Below are positions 57,251 to 64,000 of a DNA stretch of 64,000 bases, piece after piece (position 1 is the stretch's first letter; each line of letters starts with the position of its first letter). The DNA is taken from NCBI GenBank assembly GCA_964632005.1, contig CAZWAP010000005.1, positions 33,625 through 97,624 of the forward strand. The letters are read 5' to 3'. The notes beneath the pieces are model-generated. The model ran no database searches, had not been told where the DNA came from, and worked only from the letters and a program-made list of their open reading frames with translations. Position numbers and translations under genes: made by a program. This DNA is from CAZWAP01 sp964632005 (GTDB taxonomy: Bacteria; Planctomycetota; Phycisphaerae; Sedimentisphaerales; Anaerobacaceae).

Positions 57251-58063
57251 ATGAGGAAGCGTGGGGCGTTCACGCTCGTTGAACTACTGGTCGTAGTCGC
57301 GATCGTCGCACTGTTGATGGGGATACTGATGCCGGCGCTTTCGCGGGCCAAGAGGCAGGCACGGGCTTCGGCCTGCCTGGGCAACCTGAAGCAATGGGGC
57401 CTGCTATTCGCGACGTACTGCGAGGACAACGACGGGCGCTTCCTCAGCGGCCAGGGCGAGGGGAACGGCTACTGGTGGATGGACGAGATGCGTCCTTATT
57501 ACAAAGACGAGGAGGTGCGCTTGTGCCCGCAGGCAACCAGGTGGTACGCCGGCGGGGGCAAGATAGGCGCCCGGAGCGACTGGGCCTGGCGGGCGGGCAG
57601 CAAGTACAGCGCCAACGATACAGGCAGCTACGGTCCAAACGCGTGGATCTGCGACCCCAGGCCGGGTACGACCGGTATGTGGGGCCGGAACCCGCCCGAT
57701 TACAAGATCGAGTATTACTGGCGGACGCCCAGTGTGCGGGGCGGCAATTTCATACCGGTCTTTTGCGGCAGCTGGTGGGTGGACTTCTGGCCTCTGGAGA
57801 TAGATGAACCTCCAAGGCTGCCCGACGGCGTACCCATTCCGGACAGGCCCGGCAAGAACGAGATGGAGAGGTGCTGCGTGGACCGACACGACGGTTTCTT
57901 GGGCGGGCTGTTTATGGACTGGTCCGCCAGAAAGATAGGCGTCAAGGAGCTCTGGACGCTCAAGTGGCACAGGCGGTACAACATCCACGGTCCGTGGACA
58001 AAGGCCGGCAAGGTGGACCCCAAGGCCTGGCCTGAGTGGATGTGGAAATATAAGGATTATTAA
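57251..58063 (+). CDS. type II secretion pseudopilin-like protein 1
   Basis: A 270-residue protein with a prepilin peptidase site and first helix, [29 protein letters not shown] (cleavage before the Phe of FTLVE). The body follows a planctomycete pseudopilin pattern: [25 protein letters not shown] after the helix and [15 protein letters not shown] near the end, then a WTLKWHR and KYKDY terminus. The ATG at 57251 is used because the prepilin leader must be short; longer in-frame starts are not plausible. It is the first of three tandem pseudopilin genes and would form part of a secretion pseudopilus or an exported, inner-membrane-anchored protein. Confidence 0.88.
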   Translation: MRKRGAFTLVELLVVVAIVALLMGILMPALSRAKRQARASACLGNLKQWGLLFATYCEDNDGRFLSGQGEGNGYWWMDEMRPYYKDEEVRLCPQATRWYAGGGKIGARSDWAWRAGSKYSANDTGSYGPNAWICDPRPGTTGMWGRNPPDYKIEYYWRTPSVRGGNFIPVFCGSWWVDFWPLEIDEPPRLPDGVPIPDRPGKNEMERCCVDRHDGFLGGLFMDWSARKIGVKELWTLKWHRRYNIHGPWTKAGKVDPKAWPEWMWKYKDY

Positions 58064-58256
58064 CCTGGGCTAACCGCTGCGAACCAAAGGGACGCAGAAC
58101 GCGTCGTTCATACTGTCCCGCGTGCAGCGTTTATCGAGCCCGATGTGAGGGACGAAAAAAGGAGCTACGGTTGGAGATGTTTAGGAACAAGAAAAGAGCT
58201 TTTACCTTGGTTGAGTTGCTGGTCGTGATCGCCATTATCGCCCTGCTGATGGCGAT
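58056..58256 (+). repeat. 201-bp direct repeat, copy A
   Basis: Matches 59201-59401 at 198 of 201 positions (differences at 58071, 58079 and 58080). It spans the last codon and stop of pseudopilin 1, the whole intergenic leader, the ribosome site AAAAAAGGAG and the first ~27 codons of pseudopilin 2, and ends sharply after CTGATGGCGAT. Confidence 0.95.
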
Positions 58257-58986
58257 ACTGGTCCCCGCTCTCAACCGCGCCAGGAAGCAGGCCAGGTCCG
58301 CTGCCTGCAAGATGAACCTCCACCAGTGGTCGTTGATCTGGTCGTTGTATTGCGAGGATAACGACGGGCATTTCTGCCAGGCCGGCCCGCTCGGTTGGAA
58401 GCGAGGGACCTGGATAATCGCCCTTCGCTACGAGTGGAGAACCAAGACCAACATCCTGCGCTGCCCGATGGCCGTTAATCGTCGACCCGACGGCAAGGCC
58501 TGGGGTGGCCCTTTGCACACTTACGTGATGGGTAGCGGTGGGTACAAGAACCTGCGGGAAGAGTGCAGCTACGGTGCGAACAACTGGCTGTATGATTGCG
58601 CCCCGGGCGTTACGTCGATCCAGGGCCGACCAACCGCCTACAACTGGAAGACTGTCTATGTGCGGCACGGAAACGGAATCCCGGTCTTTGCGGACACGAT
58701 GTGGAGAGGCGGTGGACCGTCGGAGGCGGGTCTCCGGGGCGATCCGCCGGAGTATGACGGCCAATGGGCCGGGTACAACGCCGAGATGAAACATTTCTGT
58801 ATCAACCGGCACGACGGCTATGTGAACCATCTTTTCCTCGATTGGTCCGTGCGGGCGGTCGGGCTGAAGGAGCTGTGGATGCTCAAGTGGCACCGGCAGT
58901 TCGATACAGGGGGCATCTGGACAAGAATTGGCGGTGTGAAGCCCTTGGACTGGCCCAAGTGGATGAGGCACTTCAAGGATTACTGA
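58171..58986 (+). CDS. type II secretion pseudopilin-like protein 2
   Basis: A 271-residue paralogue of pseudopilin 1. Prepilin leader [17 protein letters not shown] is followed by a helix and CEDNDGHF, then [15 protein letters not shown] and an LKWHRQ ... HFKDY end like gene 1. AAGGAG lies 6 nt before a TTG at 58171 and 12 nt before an ATG at 58177; TTG is preferred for spacing. Its leader and first codons lie in the 201-bp repeat. Confidence 0.85.
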   Translation: MEMFRNKKRAFTLVELLVVIAIIALLMAILVPALNRARKQARSAACKMNLHQWSLIWSLYCEDNDGHFCQAGPLGWKRGTWIIALRYEWRTKTNILRCPMAVNRRPDGKAWGGPLHTYVMGSGGYKNLREECSYGANNWLYDCAPGVTSIQGRPTAYNWKTVYVRHGNGIPVFADTMWRGGGPSEAGLRGDPPEYDGQWAGYNAEMKHFCINRHDGYVNHLFLDWSVRAVGLKELWMLKWHRQFDTGGIWTRIGGVKPLDWPKWMRHFKDY

Positions 58987-59053
58987 GCGAGCGAGGACGT
59001 GCGGCTCGTACGGGTCAGCACAGGACGCAAGACGTCCGCCCGGATGATTTGGC

Positions 59054-59083
59054 TTGCAGATTCGGCCGGCCAGGGTATATAAT
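59054..59083 (+). promoter_or_regulatory. promoter upstream of pseudopilin gene 3
   Basis: TTGCAG at 59054-59059 and perfect TATAAT at 59078-59083, 18 nt apart. It lies in a segment resembling the gene 1 promoter region. The remainder of 58987-59315 is a diverged copy of the gene 1 upstream region followed by repeat copy B. Confidence 0.55.
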
Positions 59084-59200
59084 GAAACTGTTGGTGGTCT
59101 TGCCGGTGAAGAGTTGTCCGATCCTTGATTACGGATGCTCTAAAACAAGGGCGGGGGGTAGCGCATCTAAGAAGAAGGGATTGGCCCAGGTGGACGGGGA

Positions 59201-59401
59201 ATTATTAACCTGGGCCAACCGCTATGAACCAAAGGGACGCAGAACGCGTCGTTCATACTGTCCCGCGTGCAGCGTTTATCGAGCCCGATGTGAGGGACGA
59301 AAAAAGGAGCTACGGTTGGAGATGTTTAGGAACAAGAAAAGAGCTTTTACCTTGGTTGAGTTGCTGGTCGTGATCGCCATTATCGCCCTGCTGATGGCGA
59401 T
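59201..59401 (+). repeat. 201-bp direct repeat, copy B
   Basis: Second copy of the repeat at 58056-58256, offset 1145 bp. Its left end keeps ATTATTAA, the remnant of the last codon and stop of a pseudopilin gene, although no such gene ends there now. Its right end supplies the prepilin leader of pseudopilin 3. Confidence 0.95.
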
Positions 59402-60107
59402 GTTGCTGCCCGCGCTGCAGCGGGCCAAAGAGCAGGCAAAAGAGGTCAGCTGCAGGAACAACTTGCGGCAATATGGAATAGCCCAGAAAGTGTATCTGGA
59501 CGATTACGACGACCGGTATCCAAGCGCCTGGACATCTCTTGTTAAGACCGAGTACCCTGTGCCCGGATACCAGCGTCTTTGCCGATGGCACGACCCTCGA
59601 TACCCGCCGGACGGTCCGTTCTGGCCCTACCTGCCGGCAATAAAACTCCACCTGTGTCCGACGTTCAAGGTCCTGGCCAAGACCGAAGGCCAGAAACATC
59701 CATATCATGATCCTTCCATACCTGTGATTCCTATGTACAGTTACAGTATGAATGCATTTCTCGGCTCCACGAGTGGCGCTCTTAAGTTCTCCAACATAAC
59801 CAGGAGAACATCCGAGGTGTTTTTCTTTGCCGAGGAGAATATGTGGAGAAGGCCGGGCTGTAACTGGGTGCTCAACGACAACGCCTTATGTCCCGACGGC
59901 CGCGACTGGTTCGGGACCTTCCACGGTACTTCAAGCAGCAACCGCAACGCCGGCACGGCCAACGCCGTCTTTGTTGATGCCCATGTCCAGGAAGTGCGTT
60001 CGGCCCTCAAAGAGGACCCGAGCGACAAGTCGGAGATGGAATTCGGAAAATACGAAAAATACGGCTGGCCGCACGCCAAAAGTATAAAACGCCCCCCGGG
60101 ACTATGA
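59316..60107 (+). CDS. type II secretion pseudopilin-like protein 3
   Basis: A 263-residue prepilin-like protein. The first ~27 codons are identical to gene 2 ([16 protein letters not shown]), then the sequence diverges: [31 protein letters not shown] and the C-terminal [15 protein letters not shown], which is the VFVDGHV-type end of DUF1559-like planctomycete pseudopilins. TTG at 59316 has the same spacing to AAGGAG as in gene 2; ATG at 59322 is the alternative. Longer in-frame reading upstream is not real. Confidence 0.85.
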   Translation: MEMFRNKKRAFTLVELLVVIAIIALLMAMLLPALQRAKEQAKEVSCRNNLRQYGIAQKVYLDDYDDRYPSAWTSLVKTEYPVPGYQRLCRWHDPRYPPDGPFWPYLPAIKLHLCPTFKVLAKTEGQKHPYHDPSIPVIPMYSYSMNAFLGSTSGALKFSNITRRTSEVFFFAEENMWRRPGCNWVLNDNALCPDGRDWFGTFHGTSSSNRNAGTANAVFVDAHVQEVRSALKEDPSDKSEMEFGKYEKYGWPHAKSIKRPPGL

Positions 60108-60130
60108 TGCGTTCTCTGCTTATTTTGTGA

Positions 60131-60817
60131 TACCATTTCGGGGCGGTCAGGCTCGGGCGGTCCAGGAGCACCGGCGGCGACCAGTCGCCGCACCTGATCT
60201 GGTACAAGCGAGCCGAAGAACGGATGCGCACGCTCAGCGGGCTGACTCGATCGGAGGAAATCGCTCGTCGAATCGACCTTGCCGTCGATGAGGCCTACCA
60301 GGGCGCCAAACAGGAGATCCACTTCGACGTGACCCTGATCCACCATTGCAGAAGTATCGAGCTTCCCGTACGGATGGTCACGGAAAAAGAGTTCGCACAG
60401 GCCGAGGCGTTTTGTGATGCGATAGCGAACGAGGAGGAGCCTAACCCTCGGTTAGGTCTGGAAAGGATGTGGAATCGGCAGACGGTCGAGCGCTACAAAC
60501 GACAGAGCACAGACCCCTATTACACGATGGAACTCCACACCATCCGCCTGGGTGATGTGGCCATTTGTACAAATCCATTCGAGCTGTACACCGAATATGG
60601 GGTCCGCATCAAGGCCCGGAGCAAGGCCTTGCAGACCTTCGTCGTTCAACTGGCGTGCGCGTACGGGGCCTACCTCGCCACCGAAGAGGCTCTTCGGGGC
60701 GGAGGCTACAGTACCGCGGTCTACAGCAACATAGTCGGGCCCCAAGGCGGGAACATCTTGGTCGACCGGACCGTCGAGGCGATCAACGCGATGTGGCTGG
60801 ACAACTCAGACCCCTGA
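60131..60817 (+). pseudogene. C-terminal remnant of a ceramidase-like/neutral-ceramidase-family gene
   Basis: The frame is open from a stop at 60128 with no start codon until ATG 60224. Similarity begins before that ATG at GGDQSPHLIWYKRAEERM, so the gene lost its N-terminal half. The remainder (MELHTIRLGDVAICTNPFELYTEYG, LACAYGAYLATEEALRGGGYS) resembles the end of the ~450-residue ceramidase-like exported proteins of Planctomycetota. It lies just downstream of pseudopilin 3. It could still yield a 197-residue protein from 60224, but a working enzyme is unlikely. Confidence 0.6.
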
Positions 60818-60997
60818 GACCCGATTTGCCCTGAGGCTTTGACAACCCCCAGCCCTCGTTTCAGGGCCATCAGCCCCTGGGATTTTCCTCCAGGACGCCT
60901 ACGTTCGCGATTTTGGTAGCCTATAGGGGTTCTATTCCCGCATAGCGGGCCTGGCTGATGCGATTACTCGCCGGTCCCGATCCTCCAGGGAAATCCT

Positions 60998-63700
60998 TCA
61001 CAGCGGCTTAACGCGAATTGTCTGGGGCTTGCCCAGAATGGTCTCTTGGCCATCGCGGATCCTGAGCAGTCTGATCGTGTACTCGCCAGGCTCGACCAGG
61101 GGCCCCTGTCGGCTTCTCCGGCGGCCCTGGCCGTCCTTTTGCTTCTGGAGCCGGGCGGGGCGTCGCAGGTCCCAGACCACGCGATGCAATCCCCCTGTTG
61201 TCGGGCCCGTTATTTCGCGTACCAGTTTGCCTTTAGCATCCGTGATGGCCAGCACGATTCTGTCCTCGTCGTTCCGTGCGGACCCGTTCGGCAAGTAGTA
61301 ATGGAGTATGGCGCCGAACGGCGGGTTTGGCGTGGCAAAATTGCCGAACGCCGCCACGACGTAACCGATTTCGTTGTAAACCAGCGCCCGGCGAGGTGGA
61401 AATAGGGAGGGCTTCTGCGCGAGGACGGCCGGCCCGATGTAACGCAGCGCCGTGTAATCGTCGAGCACGTAGAATCCACGCCCAAACGTCGCGCAGACCA
61501 GATCACCCTCGCGACGCTGCAGCGCCACGTCACGGACCTGGATCGTGGGCAGTCCGCCTCGCAGCCGGATCCAGTCTCCGCCGCCGTCGACCGTGAAGAA
61601 AAGTCCGAACTCTGTGCCCACGAAAAGCAGCTTGGGGTTGACGTGGTCCTCAACGATGCACCAGACCACGTGTCGGTCGGGAAGGTCGCCGGCAATTGAT
61701 GTCCAGGTTCTGCCTCGATCAGGACTCTTGAGCAGGTACGGCTTGAAATCACCACGTTGATAGTTATTGAAGGCCACGTAGACCGTATCGACGTCGTGCC
61801 GTGATGCGCAGATATCGGAAACGTAAGTGTGGCGTGGTATGCCCGGGAACCTGGCTATCCGCAGCCATTTCTTGCCGCCGTCCTCGGAGACCTGTACCAG
61901 CCCATCATCCGTGCCGACGTAGAGCAGACCCTCTTGGAGCGGTGATTCGTCCAGGGCCGAGCTCACACTGAGCGCCGTGGTAAAGCGATTTTTCTGCACG
62001 GCATCGGCGCCCCAGATTCGGCCCATGATGCGCTGATTCTCGGGATCGAGCTGGCGCGTCAGATCTCCACTGACGGCTTTCCAGCTATCTCCTCGATCGT
62101 CGCTACGGTACAGGCGGTTGCCCGCCACATACAGCCGCGTAGGCGAGTGCGGACTAATCAGCAGCGGCGTGTCCCAATGCCACCGCACAGGCGGACCATT
62201 GGGGTCTTCAGGGGGCCTGATGCTGGTCCTGATCCCGGTGCGCTTGTCGAGTCGAAACAGTGCGCCGTTCTGCGATAGGCCGTACACGATATTCGGGTCT
62301 TCCGGATCTACACGCGACTGGAAACCATCACCGCCCCCTGTCTGGATCCACTCGCTGGCCCGTATGCCGACGCGGTTGATCGTACGTGAGGGTCCTGCCA
62401 TGGAGCCGTTGTCCTGGGTCCCACCATACACGTTGTAGAAGGGCAGGGCGTTGTCAACTGCCACGCGATAGAACTGCGCCGTGGGCAGGTTGGTGAAATG
62501 ACGCCAGCTGCGCCCGTGGTCGTATGATTCGTAAAGCCCGCCGTCGTTTCCCACCAGAAGGTGGTTCCGATCCGTGGGATCGAAAGCCATCGCGTGGTGG
62601 TCCACGTGCATCCGCCACGAGACGGACCGAAAATGCTTGCCCCCATCTTCGCTGACGTGGGTTGTCACGTCCATCGCATAGATCCGGTCGAACTGATGCG
62701 GGTCGGCATAGATTTCTCCATAGTATTGCGGATCGAGCACCTTGTAGTTGCTCTGCAGCGTCCATGTCTCGCCCCGGTCGGCCGAGCGGAAGAAACCGCC
62801 CTCGTCGCCGGCGGCATAGACCAAGGCATAGACGATATCCGGATTCTGAGGTGAAACAGCCAGGGCGATGCGCCCGATGTCAACCGCTGGCAGGCCGTTG
62901 CTCAACTTCTTCCACGTTCGGCCGCCGTCGGTGGTCTTGTATATCCCCGATTCCGGCCCCCCTCCGATCAGCAGGCCCACATGACGCCGGCGTTGGTAGG
63001 CGGCGGCATAAAGCACGTCGGGGTTCCGCGGATCGAACGCGATGTCGGTAACGCCGGTATCGTCGCTGATCTGGAGCACGGCCTTCCAGGTTCGGCCGCC
63101 ATCCGTAGTTTTGAACAGCCCGCGATCGCCTCCCTCGCACCAGAGCGGCCCTTCCGCCGCGACGAATACCACGTCCGAGTCGCGGGGATCAACGAGAATC
63201 CTGCCGATATGCTGTGAATCGCTCAATCCCATGTGTTTCCACGACTGACCCCCATCGGTGCTCTTGTAGACTCCGTCGCCGTAGCCGACACTTCGGTTTG
63301 ATGAGTTCTCTCCGGTTCCCAGCCAGATAACATCGGGATTGCGAGTGTCGATAGTCACACAGCCGAGGGAATAGGAACCACCCTGGTCGAAAATTGGCTC
63401 CCAGTTGATTCCGCGATTTGTGGTCTTCCACAGGCCGCCGGAGCCGACGGCAAGGTACCAGACGCTGCGATTTCGCGGATCCACGGCGATGTCGGCAACT
63501 CGGCCCGGCTTGAAAGTCGGCCCCAGAGACCTCAGCCGGAGTTCGCCAAACAGCTCCGGGTTCAATCGGACTGGCCCGCCTTCCATAGGGCTGCTGGAAC
63601 TCGCTGTGGAATCTCCGACATCCGAGCTCTGTCCCCGTAACACGCTGTTCTGGAGCATAAGCACCGAAATTATACAGACAGTCCAAGCGATTCGCTTCAT
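60998..63700 (-). CDS. large exported BNR/sortilin (VPS10-like) beta-propeller protein
   Basis: A 900-residue protein with a signal peptide (KRIAWTVCIISVLMLQNSVLRG). It carries a long series of Asp-box/BNR units such as GLWKTTNRGINW, GVYKSTDGGQSW, GLFKTTDGGRTW, GIYKTTDGGRTW, GFFRSADRGETW and LLKSPDRGRTW, which form one or two ten-bladed propellers as in sortilin-like proteins. The last ~150 residues are a beta-rich domain with HRVVWDLRRP and an EPGEYTIRL end. AGGAG 7 nt upstream fixes the ATG at 63700. No catalytic residues of a sialidase are identifiable, so binding of a protein or glycan is more likely. Confidence 0.85.
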   Translation of the reverse strand: MKRIAWTVCIISVLMLQNSVLRGQSSDVGDSTASSSSPMEGGPVRLNPELFGELRLRSLGPTFKPGRVADIAVDPRNRSVWYLAVGSGGLWKTTNRGINWEPIFDQGGSYSLGCVTIDTRNPDVIWLGTGENSSNRSVGYGDGVYKSTDGGQSWKHMGLSDSQHIGRILVDPRDSDVVFVAAEGPLWCEGGDRGLFKTTDGGRTWKAVLQISDDTGVTDIAFDPRNPDVLYAAAYQRRRHVGLLIGGGPESGIYKTTDGGRTWKKLSNGLPAVDIGRIALAVSPQNPDIVYALVYAAGDEGGFFRSADRGETWTLQSNYKVLDPQYYGEIYADPHQFDRIYAMDVTTHVSEDGGKHFRSVSWRMHVDHHAMAFDPTDRNHLLVGNDGGLYESYDHGRSWRHFTNLPTAQFYRVAVDNALPFYNVYGGTQDNGSMAGPSRTINRVGIRASEWIQTGGGDGFQSRVDPEDPNIVYGLSQNGALFRLDKRTGIRTSIRPPEDPNGPPVRWHWDTPLLISPHSPTRLYVAGNRLYRSDDRGDSWKAVSGDLTRQLDPENQRIMGRIWGADAVQKNRFTTALSVSSALDESPLQEGLLYVGTDDGLVQVSEDGGKKWLRIARFPGIPRHTYVSDICASRHDVDTVYVAFNNYQRGDFKPYLLKSPDRGRTWTSIAGDLPDRHVVWCIVEDHVNPKLLFVGTEFGLFFTVDGGGDWIRLRGGLPTIQVRDVALQRREGDLVCATFGRGFYVLDDYTALRYIGPAVLAQKPSLFPPRRALVYNEIGYVVAAFGNFATPNPPFGAILHYYLPNGSARNDEDRIVLAITDAKGKLVREITGPTTGGLHRVVWDLRRPARLQKQKDGQGRRRSRQGPLVEPGEYTIRLLRIRDGQETILGKPQTIRVKPL

Positions 63701-64000
63701 ATCGATTCTCCTGAGCAATGTTATCTGATACCTATCCATTCTCTCGATTCAAACCGATCCACCGATTCAGGTCAAGATGATTCAGCCCAACATATGCACC
63801 GGCGGTCCTGCGATTCCGCTCGTTGAGCAGAGCAGGATAGTTTCCGTCAGCGAAACAACAACGGTCTTGGTCCGGCATCCCATCATAACTTGTTTGACAC
63901 TGTTGGCTCCGCCGAGTATCTTGGCCGTGTCTGGCCCACCGTAAGGGGCAGGGCATAAACCTATACTCTGGGAATTTGCCCGGGGCATATGGACCTCGTT
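63701..64000. other. right-edge region without a recognised gene
   Basis: The 300 bp upstream of the propeller gene hold two short minus-strand frames without recognisable features and no clear promoter pair. A gene entering from beyond the window cannot be excluded. Confidence 0.4.

Overview
The window looks like a piece of an anaerobic, GC-rich bacterium of the phylum Planctomycetota, most likely class Phycisphaerae. Three pseudopilin-like genes with the prepilin signal and an H-x(8-10)-DG-type C-terminal region, an FG-GAP/dockerin protein, a PQQ-like propeller protein and a sortilin/BNR propeller protein are typical of that group. Aldehyde:ferredoxin oxidoreductase, an ADP-forming acyl-CoA synthetase and several corrinoid methyltransferases point to an anaerobic life. 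The lineage is inferred from gene content; there is no rRNA in the window.

Layout. 1-2826: the end of a TAXI solute-binding gene and its fused TRAP permease. 2969-6962 (minus): ADP-forming acyl-CoA synthetase followed by a CoA-transferase/GNAT fusion. 7180-13536: polA, xth, tRNA-Gln and gpmI. 13688-18872: phnW, a pyrrolysine-free MtmB homologue, phnX and an MmsA-type aldehyde dehydrogenase in a row. 19014-22323: a second MtmB homologue (minus) and an organophosphate-antiporter-type MFS transporter (plus). After a decayed EamA transporter come HAD hydrolase, class I glutamine amidotransferase, iron alcohol dehydrogenase and AOR (23064-27894). 27935-33315: an MttB-family gene (minus) divergent from a four-gene methyl-transfer operon (MSA-type activation protein, corrinoid protein, third MtmB homologue, methyl-THF methyltransferase). 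33411-37975 (minus): RF2 with its programmed frameshift, leucyl aminopeptidase, FolE, a two-domain PTPS/QueD-like protein and a small membrane ORF. 38540-50292: FG-GAP/dockerin protein, topA, an exported methyltransferase/PQQ-propeller fusion, rho and rpoD. 50466-55977 (minus): gdhA, then an outer-membrane porin with CbiM-PDGLE, CbiQ and CbiO. 56126-63700: a cupin, a candidate small RNA, three pseudopilin genes with a 201-bp near-identical repeat, a truncated ceramidase-like remnant and a large propeller protein.

The main hypothesis is that 13688-33315 is an anaerobic island for N-methylated aminophosphonates. The MtmB homologue between phnW and phnX suggests that a methyl group is removed from N-methyl-2-aminoethylphosphonate by a corrinoid route before PhnW transaminates the free amine, PhnX releases phosphate and acetaldehyde, and the CoA-acylating dehydrogenase makes acetyl-CoA. 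The downstream operon supplies the corrinoid carrier, its reactivator and the enzyme that passes the methyl group to tetrahydrofolate. The MttB homologue could handle a quaternary (trimethyl) substrate, the MFS protein could import the phosphonate, the ADP-forming synthetase could recover ATP from acetyl-CoA, and the CbiMQO-porin cluster could supply cobalt. The protein families are seen in the sequence; the substrate and the joint pathway are inference.
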